Origin: Anaerocolumna sp. AGMB13020 | GTDB lineage: Bacteria; Bacillota; Clostridia; Lachnospirales; Lachnospiraceae | Direction of reading: 5' to 3' | Length of the DNA stretch: 64,000 nt | Assembly (NCBI RefSeq): GCF_033100115.1 | Contig: NZ_CP136910.1 | Location: 5,596,001-5,660,000, forward strand | Shown here: piece after piece, positions 1 through 8,872 of the stretch | How the letters are laid out: each line of letters starts with the position of its first letter | Numbering within the stretch: position 1 is the stretch's first letter | Made by a program: the position numbers and the translations under genes | The notes under the pieces: model-generated | Databases searched by the model: none | Seen by the model: only the letters and a program-made list of their open reading frames with translations | What the model was told of the DNA's origin: nothing

Positions 1-136
1 ATAAAGTCTTGTAGGTGGAGCGCTGGAGTAATTAATATTATTCAAACAAAACAGAAGCAAAACAGAAACAATACTTTGATATACTTTAGCATCATCAGGA
101 AGCATTACAAAATATGAGAAGTAAGGAGGTATTATT

Positions 137-459
137 ATGGCAAAAGCTAAGCTGATTCAAGTGAACAAGAGAATTGAAGAAAATGTAATTTACGGATACA
201 AAAAGATAGAATGCGGTGTTGTCGAAGGTTATAAAAAAATTGAACAGGGTATAGTCGGCGGTTTTCATAAAATGTCTGATAACTTCGTGGATAACTATCT
301 TACATAAGAGGATGAATCTGTTGAGGAGGCAATAAAGAGCGACTTAAGGAAGAACAGGCTCTCCGCGAGGACATGAAAAGGCATGAAAGGAATCAAAAAA
401 GCAGTAGTAACAAAATGCTTGAGGAAATTAATAAAAATATAGTTATAAAAAAATATTAA
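137..459 (+). pseudogene. small YKKIE-repeat protein gene, apparently broken
   Basis: An AAGGAGG site precedes an ATG at 137 that opens a 56-residue frame ending at TAA 305-307. The peptide carries an imperfect repeat (GYKKIECGVVEGYKKIEQG) and ends FVDNYLT. Directly after the stop, the same frame would encode EDESVEEA. One frame over, the sequence continues NKERLKEEQALREDMKRH to a TAA at 457-459. As I recall the family, proteins of this kind in Clostridia run on after the YLT-like segment into a charged ETVEEAKERLKEEQ tail, so I infer one nonsense codon plus one frameshift within about 35 bases. The alternative is that the 56-residue form (137-307) is a genuine short protein. Function unknown. 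It lies just upstream of two short-chain dehydrogenases. Confidence 0.55.
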
Positions 460-489
460 TCAGAAAAAAGTTTAAGGAGGAGAATGAGT

Positions 490-1290
490 ATGAGAACACA
501 AGGAAAAAGCATTGTAGTAACCGGTGGAGGCAATGGAGTAGGAAGGGAATTGGTATTGCAGCTTCTTAAGAAGGGGGCAGTTGTTTATGCCGTTGATATA
601 AATGAGGTGGCTCTAAAGGAGACCGTTAAGCTCGCGGGGGGTGAGGGTAAAAGATTATTTACTTATGTGGTTGATATATCTGATAAAGCAGCAGTTTTTG
701 CATTTGCTGAAAATGTAATAAAAGACCATGGTAAGGTAGATGGAATTATTAACAATGCAGGAATAATTCAACCCTTTGTCTACTTAAATGAATTGGAAAT
801 GGACCGTATTGAAAGGGTCCTGAATATAAATTTTTATGGAACCCTTTACATGGTAAAAGCTTTTTTACCCCACTTGCTAAAGCGCCCTGAAGCACATATA
901 GTTAATGTATCCAGTATGGGAGGCTTCCTGCCGGTACCGGGTCAAAGCATATATGGTGCATCAAAAGCTGCTGTAAAGCTTCTGACAGAAGGGTTATCCT
1001 CCGAGCTGGTTGATACTGAGGTTAAAGTTTCCGTTGTCATACCCGGTGGTATTGCTACTGATATCAAAAAGAATTCTAATATATCCTATAAAGTGTCAGG
1101 CGAAAGCAGTAAATCTAAGATGGTTTTATCACCGGCAAAGGCAGCTGAACTTATCATTAGGGCTATGGAGAAGCAAAAGCTTCGTACCTATATCGGTAAA
1201 GACTGCAAAGTAATGAATGGGTTATATAAATTGAGTTCCTCTCTGGCTATGAAAATGATAAACAAAGTTATGAGTGCCAGTGAACATTAA
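490..1290 (+). CDS. short-chain dehydrogenase/reductase (SDR) family oxidoreductase
   Basis: A classical SDR of 266 residues, expected to be a cytosolic NAD(P)-dependent oxidoreductase acting on a hydroxyl or ketone group; substrate unknown. Numbered from the ATG at 484, it shows the Rossmann glycine motif TGGGNGVG (13-20), NNAG (90-93), catalytic Ser 143/144, Tyr157 and Lys161 (YGASK), and the PGG loop after strand beta-6. AAGGAGG at 474-480 lies 3 bases from the ATG at 484 but 9 bases from the ATG at 490, so I prefer 490. A second SDR follows 69 bases downstream on the same strand, so the two are probably co-transcribed. The pair suggests successive or alternative reductions of lipid-like substrates, but nothing here fixes the substrate. 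Confidence 0.9.
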   Translation: MRTQGKSIVVTGGGNGVGRELVLQLLKKGAVVYAVDINEVALKETVKLAGGEGKRLFTYVVDISDKAAVFAFAENVIKDHGKVDGIINNAGIIQPFVYLNELEMDRIERVLNINFYGTLYMVKAFLPHLLKRPEAHIVNVSSMGGFLPVPGQSIYGASKAAVKLLTEGLSSELVDTEVKVSVVIPGGIATDIKKNSNISYKVSGESSKSKMVLSPAKAAELIIRAMEKQKLRTYIGKDCKVMNGLYKLSSSLAMKMINKVMSASEH

Positions 1291-1359
1291 TCCTGGTGAA
1301 TAAAAGGATTCGTTTCATTTATACATTTTATTGCTCATGGTAGCTGAAGGAGAGGAAGA

Positions 1360-2184
1360 ATGAAGAATATTTGTGTTATAACTGGCGGTGGCAGCGGAAT
1401 GGGGCTTGCTGCCGCCAAGTTAATGGGAAAAGATTATTATGTAATAATTAGCGGAAGAAATGGAAAGAAATTAGAAAGTGCAGTACATGAGCTTACGGAG
1501 GAAGGAATAGAAGCAGAAGCTTTTGTCTGTGATGTAGCAGACATTCATAGCGTTGAGAAGTTAGCCTGTCATGCAAAGGGAAAAGGAGAGGTTACAGCTG
1601 TTATCCATGCAGCAGGAATGTCTCCTCATATGGGGGAGGCGAAACAGATAATGGAGGTAAATGCACTGGGAACCATTAATATAAATAATGCTTTCCATAA
1701 AGTAATGAAACAAGGCGCCTGTCTTATTGATGTTTCCTCCATGTCAGCCTATCTGACACCCAAAATTATCATGCCTGTAGGCTTGTACAAATACAGTGTG
1801 AAGAATCCTGTTCTGTTTATGAAAAAGATTATGAAATGGGTAAATTTATTTCCAAAGAAGGTTAGAGCTGGTGTTTCCTATGGAATATCCAAACATTTTG
1901 TCATCTGGTTTGCAAAGCAAGACGCTGCAAGATTTGGAAAGAAAGGAGCAAGAGTCTTATCGGTATCTCCAGGGAATTTTGAGACTCCCATGGGGGAACT
2001 GGAAAAAGATGAGGCTGATACATATACAAAGTACTGTGCCATTAAACGAATCGGACAACCGGTTGAAATAGCCAGTCTCTTTCAATATTGTGTCAGCCCG
2101 GAGGCAGGTTATCTGACCGGTATTGATATTCTTTGTGATGGCGGACTGGTTGCCTCTGGAGTCAATCCGCTCAGGAAAAGCTGA
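1360..2184 (+). CDS. SDR family oxidoreductase (hydroxysteroid dehydrogenase-like)
   Basis: A second SDR, 274 residues, with the cofactor motif TGGGSGMG (8-15), a HAAG variant of NNAG (83-86), Ser126/127 and the catalytic YGISK (Tyr174, Lys178). Between the serine and the tyrosine there is an unusually long stretch of about 45 residues, rich in Lys and hydrophobics (around 132-170), where ordinary SDRs have about 13. This lengthened segment before the active-site Tyr is seen in 3-alpha-hydroxysteroid-type SDRs. The C-terminus carries the usual SDR ending (YLTGIDILCDGG). AGGAGAGGAAG lies just before the ATG. It is probably in one transcript with the SDR upstream. The substrate cannot be read from the sequence. 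Confidence 0.88.
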   Translation: MKNICVITGGGSGMGLAAAKLMGKDYYVIISGRNGKKLESAVHELTEEGIEAEAFVCDVADIHSVEKLACHAKGKGEVTAVIHAAGMSPHMGEAKQIMEVNALGTININNAFHKVMKQGACLIDVSSMSAYLTPKIIMPVGLYKYSVKNPVLFMKKIMKWVNLFPKKVRAGVSYGISKHFVIWFAKQDAARFGKKGARVLSVSPGNFETPMGELEKDEADTYTKYCAIKRIGQPVEIASLFQYCVSPEAGYLTGIDILCDGGLVASGVNPLRKS

Positions 2185-2462
2185 AAGCATTTTTTTAAAA
2201 GAGTTTTATAATATTCTTATAAGGTTGTAATACAAAGAAGTGTTAATGAAAGAAATTTTCACCATACTCCATACAACCATGAAAGACAAGTTGCCGATTT
2301 GGTATGCAGAAGTTGTACAGATATTGTATGCTTTTGTACACAATAATGGAAACTTGTCTTTTGTGCAGTTTACGACTAGGATGTCATAAGGTTTCAATTG
2401 GTTTTTTATGATCCACAATAGCTGCCTGTTTAAATAACGAGATAAAAAAATGTCAATTACAT

Positions 2463-2491
2463 TTGCAATTACTCGAAAAAATGGGTATAAT
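2463..2491 (+). promoter_or_regulatory. sigma-A type promoter of the SPFH/AAA+ cluster
   Basis: TTGCAA at 2463-2468, a 17-base spacer and TATAAT at 2486-2491. The predicted transcript would start near 2498, leaving an untranslated leader of about 420 bases before the SPFH gene at 2921. The rest of 2185-2920 is AT-rich and holds no convincing gene. The only other item is an 11-codon frame (2656-2691, AAAGGAG before its ATG) that could be a leader peptide or chance. Confidence 0.55.
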
Positions 2492-2920
2492 TAACTAATA
2501 AAATGAATTTCCTAAAATTATGTAAATTTGCTATAAACAGGATTAGAAAAGAATTAAAGCTATTGGAATCCTGTCATTACTATAGTAACATTTGTGTCGT
2601 TATATCCAACATTTACATACAAAAAGAGCTATATCATTAGAAAGGAGAATCTTTAATGTACTTCTTTCCTTTCTTTTGTGACTTTTTATGAATGAGAACT
2701 GACCATATAAGTGATACGTAAATATGTGTTGAATGCTGAGAATTTGACTGCTACAGAGCACAGAAGTATATGGTTTAGGCGTATTTAAGAAGTCTCAGAA
2801 ATTGTTAGTGGCTGGAGAAGCCGCAAAGGTTAAAAAAGTGTATAAAATTCACTCAGTAAAAAGGTGTCATCGCTGCACATACAAACTAGATATACGCACA
2901 GCGTAGAAAAGGGGAAGAAT

Positions 2921-4135
2921 ATGAATATTTCACAGGTTTTACAATTTGGCGGTAAAATAGATGATTTGGTCTGGAAGCATCCAATTGAGGATTTTAATAC
3001 TTCTTCACAGCTGGTTGTAGAGGAGACACACGAAGCGCTGCTGGTCATGAACGGCAATGCCTGTGATCTCTTTGGACCGGGTAAACATACCCTTACTACA
3101 CCAAATATTCCCTTGGTACAAAAGCTTATTAATATTCCTACCGGTGATGAGTCTTCTTTTCCCTGTAAGGTATTTTTTATAAACAAAATCCATCAGATGG
3201 ATATGACCTGGGGAATACCTGGAGAGATTACCCTGAACGACCCCGTTTATGATATCTTTCTCCATGTTGGCTTATGTGGTAACTTAAATTTTGTTATAAA
3301 GGACAGTCGTAAATTTATGCTGAAAATAGTGGGATTTCGCAGTGTTTTTGAACCGCAGGAACTGGTAGCGAAGTTTCGTGGAATTATCAAACAATACGTA
3401 AAGTCTATTATTTCTAAGATAATGAATGTGGGTAAGATAAGTTTTTTTGATATGAATGAGAATCTCTTTGAGATTTCTGATGTTGTGAGGGAGCAGCTTG
3501 TACCTATTTTTGAGGATTATGGTGTTGAAATGCTTCTATTTAATATTGAGACTATTACTGTACCCGATGAGGATTACGAAGCGGTAAAGAAAGCAAAGGA
3601 ACTGAGATCTTCCCGTATTATACAGGGCTATACCTGGCAGGAAGAAAGACAGATGAACATAGCCGAGAAATTTGCCGGCAATGAAGGAACTATGGGGGGG
3701 ATAGGCGGAGCGCTTGGAGGATTTCTGGCTGGAGGAGCCTTTGGCGGAAATATTGCCGAGCTTGCAAGGACTGCACTCAATCCAGATGTTATATCAAAGG
3801 AGAGGCCTCCGATAGACTTGCGAAATATTGAATCACCCCTGCAGGATAAGGTCGGAAGAGCATTTGATGTAAAGGAATTCGCTGAAGGTCTGCATAAACA
3901 GAATGAGGATTCTGGGGTCAGTGCCCCTTCGCAGGGAGCCAATAAGGATATAGGCGAGCAGGTAACGAAAGTCGATACTACTGCTAAATTCTGTACAGGC
4001 TGTGGTAACCAGGTATCAGCAGATATGCTTTTTTGTCCGAAGTGTGGGACAAAGCAGTCAAAAGTCTGCGCTAATTGTCAGACACCACTTATGCCGGAAG
4101 CCATATTCTGTCATCAATGTGGAACAAAATGCTAA
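2921..4135 (+). CDS. SPFH domain protein with C-terminal double zinc ribbon (YdjI-like)
   Basis: 404 residues from the ATG at 2921, preceded by GGGGAAG; the open frame extends upstream to 2864 without a ribosome binding site. Residues about 20-250 resemble the SPFH/Band 7-like domain of B. subtilis YdjI, sometimes labelled virion core protein-like. A Gly-rich hydrophobic stretch (255-276) follows, then two zinc ribbons with cysteine pairs at 358/361 with 372/375 and 383/386 with 397/400. SPFH proteins oligomerise into membrane-associated scaffolds. In Bacillus the YdjI homologue works with YdjG and YdjH at the membrane to recruit PspA. It is the first gene of the cluster ending at 14528. No pspA-like gene is seen here, so a different client is inferred. 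Confidence 0.85.
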   Translation: MNISQVLQFGGKIDDLVWKHPIEDFNTSSQLVVEETHEALLVMNGNACDLFGPGKHTLTTPNIPLVQKLINIPTGDESSFPCKVFFINKIHQMDMTWGIPGEITLNDPVYDIFLHVGLCGNLNFVIKDSRKFMLKIVGFRSVFEPQELVAKFRGIIKQYVKSIISKIMNVGKISFFDMNENLFEISDVVREQLVPIFEDYGVEMLLFNIETITVPDEDYEAVKKAKELRSSRIIQGYTWQEERQMNIAEKFAGNEGTMGGIGGALGGFLAGGAFGGNIAELARTALNPDVISKERPPIDLRNIESPLQDKVGRAFDVKEFAEGLHKQNEDSGVSAPSQGANKDIGEQVTKVDTTAKFCTGCGNQVSADMLFCPKCGTKQSKVCANCQTPLMPEAIFCHQCGTKC

Positions 4136-4234
4136 GGACTGTAGGAAGAAATGTTAATAAGCAGTAAAAGATTTTATATGCAAAATGGTGTCTGTGACTG
4201 AGGTTCTCAGGCAATAAGAAAGGTATGGTTTAAT

Positions 4235-4930
4235 ATGAGCAATAATAAAAAAAATGCAGTAATGCTTACCCTGGTGTATTTAGTTATTTTTATAGCTTAT
4301 AATCTTTTGGTTTTTCTCGTATTTAATAAGTTTACAGCAGTTTTCTGGATTAGTTATGGTTTCATGTTAACAGCCTATTTGGTTCATATAGGTTGTGCTG
4401 TAGTTGCAACGCAGAATACCAGCATCAGACTTCTGTTCTTTGGAATTCCTTTATTGTCTTTGTCTATATTTTTTACAGGTGCTGAATTCTTCTGCAGTTT
4501 TGTGTTTATGCTGTTTCAGAGTGTAATAGCTGTTAAATTGGCAATCTTGCTCCAGGGACTGTTACTATGCCTTTTTATTGTAGTAGGTGTGATTGCTGTT
4601 GCTACGAAAGATGCAGTGGAGCAGATAGACAGTAACATCAAGCAAAATGTTAGCTTTATTAAAGGTCTTCTGGTAGATGTGGAATTATTACTGGAACAGG
4701 GTTCCGCTACGGATATCATGATGGAACTTAAGAAATTGTCGGAAACTATTAAATATTCGGATCCCATGACGGATAAGGCGGTTGCTGTTCAGGAACAGAT
4801 GATCATGCAGGATATGATCCAGCTAAAAAGAGCCTTTGATGATAATGATACAGTGATGGTGAAGGATTTTTGTGGCAGAATCAATCTCTTATTTATAGAG
4901 AGAAATAAAAAACTAATGATATTGAAATAA
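4235..4930 (+). CDS. four-TM membrane protein with helical cytoplasmic tail, unknown function
   Basis: I do not recognise this 231-residue family. Residues about 8-30, 36-58, 66-95 and 98-124 are strongly hydrophobic, giving four predicted membrane segments. They are followed by a roughly 105-residue hydrophilic, helix-rich tail beginning AVEQIDSNIKQNV. AAGAAAGG lies 15 bases ahead of the ATG. It sits 99 bases after the SPFH gene and 15 bases before a zinc-ribbon protein gene, all on one strand. By position it could serve as membrane anchor for the neighbouring soluble proteins, a role YdjH plays in the Bacillus YdjGHI complex. That comparison rests on context and topology, not on sequence similarity that I can demonstrate. 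Confidence 0.75.
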   Translation: MSNNKKNAVMLTLVYLVIFIAYNLLVFLVFNKFTAVFWISYGFMLTAYLVHIGCAVVATQNTSIRLLFFGIPLLSLSIFFTGAEFFCSFVFMLFQSVIAVKLAILLQGLLLCLFIVVGVIAVATKDAVEQIDSNIKQNVSFIKGLLVDVELLLEQGSATDIMMELKKLSETIKYSDPMTDKAVAVQEQMIMQDMIQLKRAFDDNDTVMVKDFCGRINLLFIERNKKLMILK

Positions 4931-4945
4931 AGAGGTAGTTAGAAA

Positions 4946-7018
4946 ATGGCTGTTAATTTTGTTGCTAGAAAGTGTGCCTGCGGAGGAAAGCTTGAATTTG
5001 ACCCCTCTAAGAAGATATGGATCTGTATGTATTGCGGTACTGTAATAGAAAGGGAAGCAACTTTTGATAAGGTATCGATAGATGGGATAGAGGGAATCAA
5101 TGATGTCGTAAGGCAGACACTACTGGATGTTGCCTATAAGAGGATGGAAAGTGCTCAGGAGAATCTTGAGGATTGTGAACGAAAGAATCATCAGCATATC
5201 GGAACGCTTTTAGCAACTTTAAGCGTATCTATGGCAAAGATAACTCTGGCAAAGGATCAGAATGAAGCCAGAAATATAATGGAAATAATTAAATACAATG
5301 CCAAAAGACTGAAAGAAGAATTTCCGGTAATTAATGTAGAAGAAATTAATCTTTATGAATCTTTTGGAAATACCGCTTCTGATATTTATGCCAACCTTGC
5401 ATTGGTATTTGATACCCTAAAGGATACAGGCAGACTGGATTACATAACTTCAAAAATGAAAGCAGGCGAGGTTTTCTCAGTAGATGCTAATCGTAATCTG
5501 CTTCGTTTAGCAATCAAACAGGGAAAACTGCAGGTGGCTGAGGAAATACTAAATAACATCAATAATATTGACAGAGAAACAGCATTAGAGGACATTCTTA
5601 ACGGTTACCCGGATAATGAAAAGAAGAGAGGTATCCTTGTCAAACTTATCCGTCAAGGTTCTATCAAGATAAATGCGAAGGTAATGGAAGATTATTTCAT
5701 AAACAGTGGTGATAGCGTCAATACAAAGAATACAGTGCTGGAAGAAATAGCAGAATATAAAAAGAATGTAATTCAGAAAAATACCACCAGTCAGAATAAT
5801 CTTGCGGTACAGGAGGTTGCTGACATAATGGGACTCAGGATAAAGATACAGGCTGTAGTATCCGGTATCTGCCGTTATGCTGTGAATCATGACGAAGCAA
5901 AGAAAACCTTCGATCTCCTTTGTAAAGAGGAGCTTAGGGATATTGAACTGGAAGAATTAATGGACTATGCTTTAAAAGCCGGTCAAAAATATGAGATAGC
6001 ACTTGCTTGTTTGGAGGCTTTGCAGGAGAATGACTGTTATATAAAAATAAATGCAAAAGTTATTGTTGATTTTTTAAGCCGAAAAGAGTATGGCAATAAA
6101 GAAACAGCAGCAATACTTAAGAAACTGCTTCTCTTTGAATTGGATAATAGAAATCTGGACAGTGTCATAAACTGCTATCTGTGCGAACTTCAGGATAATG
6201 GTGATAGACGAAAGGAGATACTTTCTGTGTTGCTTTCACAAAATGCACCTATATCAATCGGTACAATTGAGAATTATACACTTCGAACAGTTATCGATGG
6301 AAGGGATAAAACAGAGGTGTTGAAGCAGATCTTTCATACAGGTTTTAATAAAACTTATGTCAGTGACTTGCTTTCCCAATATATGTTGTCGTCAGCAGAT
6401 CAACCCGGTGTAAGAGAGGCAGTTATAAATCTTCTGCTGTCTGAAGGTTTTGTGACAGATTCCAAGGTTTTGAACCAATACATATCTTCTGAAACGGATA
6501 CCTTAACAGAGAAGGAAGATAGGATAAAGAAATTAATTGATAAAGGAACACAGGTGCGTAATGATAGCCTGGATACCTATTTGATATCCTTAAAAACAGA
6601 GTGTGATTATTCACCAGAGCTTTTTAAATTGTTGGCGAAGAGTAGTTATAAGATTAGTGAAAATGCTTTTGTAAACTATCTCCTTCTGGTAAAAGAGGTT
6701 GATAAAGTAAATAATTGCAAAGAACTGTTTGAGGATGCATCTTTTGACTTTCATACAGCCTTCACTGAAACCCTTCACCTGGGAAGCAGAGTAGAAGCTA
6801 ATCTGTTTCAAATCTATCTTTTAACTTCTGTTGATTCATATGAAACAGCCAAAGCGATAGCAGGCATCTTCAATGAGAAGAAGGTCAAGCTGAATAATGA
6901 GATAAGAGTAAATGGTATGACTATGAAATTTAAGAAATATCTGGGGGAAAATAAAAACAGACTTTCATCCTTAACCTTGCAGCTGGCAGATGAATACCGA
7001 ATGTTTTCATTCTTTTAA
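4946..7018 (+). CDS. zinc-ribbon plus helical-repeat protein, unknown function
   Basis: 690 residues. The N-terminus carries a zinc ribbon with Cys10, Cys12, Cys27 and Cys30 (the second pair in WICMYCGTVI). The remaining ~650 residues have no membrane segment and read as a long alpha-solenoid. Motifs of the type ...INAKVMEDYFINSGD... and ...INAKVIVDFLSRKEYG... recur every ~80-100 residues (near 245, 370, 440 and 515), each followed by a charged amphipathic helix, which suggests degenerate internal repeats. It starts 15 bases after the four-TM gene with GAGGTAG as ribosome binding site. A cytoplasmic scaffold or adaptor role is inferred. The short N-terminal ribbon recalls B. subtilis YdjG, but the large repeat region has no counterpart I can name. 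Confidence 0.75.
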   Translation: MAVNFVARKCACGGKLEFDPSKKIWICMYCGTVIEREATFDKVSIDGIEGINDVVRQTLLDVAYKRMESAQENLEDCERKNHQHIGTLLATLSVSMAKITLAKDQNEARNIMEIIKYNAKRLKEEFPVINVEEINLYESFGNTASDIYANLALVFDTLKDTGRLDYITSKMKAGEVFSVDANRNLLRLAIKQGKLQVAEEILNNINNIDRETALEDILNGYPDNEKKRGILVKLIRQGSIKINAKVMEDYFINSGDSVNTKNTVLEEIAEYKKNVIQKNTTSQNNLAVQEVADIMGLRIKIQAVVSGICRYAVNHDEAKKTFDLLCKEELRDIELEELMDYALKAGQKYEIALACLEALQENDCYIKINAKVIVDFLSRKEYGNKETAAILKKLLLFELDNRNLDSVINCYLCELQDNGDRRKEILSVLLSQNAPISIGTIENYTLRTVIDGRDKTEVLKQIFHTGFNKTYVSDLLSQYMLSSADQPGVREAVINLLLSEGFVTDSKVLNQYISSETDTLTEKEDRIKKLIDKGTQVRNDSLDTYLISLKTECDYSPELFKLLAKSSYKISENAFVNYLLLVKEVDKVNNCKELFEDASFDFHTAFTETLHLGSRVEANLFQIYLLTSVDSYETAKAIAGIFNEKKVKLNNEIRVNGMTMKFKKYLGENKNRLSSLTLQLADEYRMFSFF

Positions 7019-7107
7019 CAGATAATGTTAAACCCACCTTTATCAATTCGCAAAATATTTGTGAAGACAGAGGAGCTATATAGAAAAGTGGCAAGGAGGC
7101 AGGCGTT

Positions 7108-8856
7108 ATGACGGAAGAAGAAGCAAGAGCCCAGCTGGAAGAAGCAGAAAGACTAAGAGAACAGATAAACAGCCTGATAAATCGGATAAGCAGATTAACG
7201 AAAGAGAATAGCGAACTGCGGATAGAGCTTGATTCTCTGATGAGAAATATATCCATTCTGGCATCAAATGCCAAAACAATGGACAGTGAAGTATTTGCGT
7301 TAATGTCTTACGTTTCGGATAAAGTCAACCAGGCAGACACTGGTACTTATGAATTATCTGCGCTAATAGAAGAATTGTCTTCTTCGTATTTTACTTTTAA
7401 GAACCTGAGTACAGCGTCTAAAAATGTATCACATTATACAGATGAGTACTATACAAAATTTTCGTTCTTTCATGATCTCAGGCGAATAGCTTTGGGATAT
7501 GTAGTCGGACTGGATGCCCATATCTGTTCCGATGAAAACATGAGAAAAAAAGTTGAAAAAATATATCTTCAGAATACAGACTATTGGCTGGCATATGGAA
7601 TTATGGCGGTAATGCTTTGGGCTTCCGATGAGGAAGAAGCCGCCAGCAGAGCGGTTACCAAAGCGATGTCCATGGATTTTCTGAGTACATCACTTTTTTT
7701 CCTGCTGATAAATCTTCGTTTTACCAGAACGGAAGCAGCGAAGAAATGGTACTTATGCTATTTAAGCCGAGTGGACAAGAACAACCTTGGACCAGAATGG
7801 CAATACATATTGCAGGCTTACTTAAAGGGAGCTTTCGGAGGAGATACGGAGTTTAGTAATCATATACGGGAATATTTTATTGATATGATTCAAAGTCTGG
7901 AAAGCATGAACCCTGAATATAAAAACCAGGTAACAGCTAAAACCAGAGAGTATGCTGAAATTTATTTACATATCACAGATCAGGAATATGAACATCTTCG
8001 CCGCTATTGCAAAGATTACGACCAAATGAAGAAACTTTTATCAGACGCAGAGAAGAATGGTGTTCTTGCAACCAGATATAAAAATTTGCTGGAGGGGGAG
8101 AAGAAAGAGAACCAGGATCTTTTTCAGAGAATAGAAGATATACTCTATTCCTTAATTAATTCCTATGATCAGGAAGAATTTATCGTAATCAAAAATCTCA
8201 GATACAATGAGATGATTGTCCGTGCAAAAGGTGATATTGGATTAGCACAGCAGTTCTTTCATGCCTCCTTCGAGAAAGAACCGGATAGGACTTCCTTTGA
8301 CAAGCTGCTTTTTGACTGGGCGTTTACGGAGGATGAACGAATCGATATCAGTGTACGTAAATTTGCGTTCAGCCATTTAAAGAAATGGATTTGTGCAGGA
8401 TTTGAGGCTTTTGCCAAAGAATACCGGCAAAAAGAAAAAGAGAACTATATCTTTACAATTGATGGCTGGGAAGGCATATACGACGAAGACTCTTACGAGG
8501 AAGCTAAGGTCTCTCTTTCAAAGCATTATTACAAGAACAGGTTTAAGGATACTATTTCAGATAACTATATTAAAGTTTTTTCCGGTATGTGCCTGGCATC
8601 CCTACTGATTATACTGATAATGTTTTTCTTCTTTCAAAAGATAGCGTTGGTAATAGGGATACTTCTTGGTATTGTTGGTGGCTTTCTCTTATGGCGAAGA
8701 ATCGTGGATATGATGGGTATCCTGAAGGCAAGAAGGGATAAGGGCTGTAAATTCCTAAACAGTGCCATGGAGGAATTGCGTCAATGGAGAAAAGATTATA
8801 AACAAGCCGATGAAAAGGCGGCTGACCTGATACAGGTATTTGAAGAATTCAACTAG
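7108..8856 (+). CDS. coiled-coil/helical protein with C-terminal membrane hairpin (paralogue 1)
   Basis: 582 residues, family not recognised. Residues 1-50 form a heptad-rich coiled coil (EEARAQLEEAERLREQINSL). A helical core follows with the block YWLAYGIMAVMLWASDEEEA (159-178), a 'LFFLLINLRFTRTEAAKKW' block (196-214) and a later 'LRYNEMIVRAKGDIGLAQQF' block. Near the C-terminus two adjacent hydrophobic segments (about 491-508 and 511-530) would form a membrane hairpin, leaving a charged helical tail of about 45 residues. The same layout and blocks recur in the products at 8873 and 12819, so these are paralogues. GGAGG lies 9 bases before the ATG at 7108. The next gene starts 16 bases after the stop. 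A membrane-anchored structural role is inferred. Confidence 0.78.
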   Translation: MTEEEARAQLEEAERLREQINSLINRISRLTKENSELRIELDSLMRNISILASNAKTMDSEVFALMSYVSDKVNQADTGTYELSALIEELSSSYFTFKNLSTASKNVSHYTDEYYTKFSFFHDLRRIALGYVVGLDAHICSDENMRKKVEKIYLQNTDYWLAYGIMAVMLWASDEEEAASRAVTKAMSMDFLSTSLFFLLINLRFTRTEAAKKWYLCYLSRVDKNNLGPEWQYILQAYLKGAFGGDTEFSNHIREYFIDMIQSLESMNPEYKNQVTAKTREYAEIYLHITDQEYEHLRRYCKDYDQMKKLLSDAEKNGVLATRYKNLLEGEKKENQDLFQRIEDILYSLINSYDQEEFIVIKNLRYNEMIVRAKGDIGLAQQFFHASFEKEPDRTSFDKLLFDWAFTEDERIDISVRKFAFSHLKKWICAGFEAFAKEYRQKEKENYIFTIDGWEGIYDEDSYEEAKVSLSKHYYKNRFKDTISDNYIKVFSGMCLASLLIILIMFFFFQKIALVIGILLGIVGGFLLWRRIVDMMGILKARRDKGCKFLNSAMEELRQWRKDYKQADEKAADLIQVFEEFN

Positions 8857-8872
8857 AAGGGGAGGCGGTACC

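Noticed and set aside
2206..2418. 70-codon minus-strand frame in the gap before the SPFH gene
   Set aside because: No ribosome binding site, AT-driven composition and no recognisable motif.
2864..2920. Upstream extension of the SPFH gene
   Set aside because: The added 19 residues lack a ribosome binding site, whereas GGGGAAG precedes the ATG at 2921, which gives the expected N-terminus.
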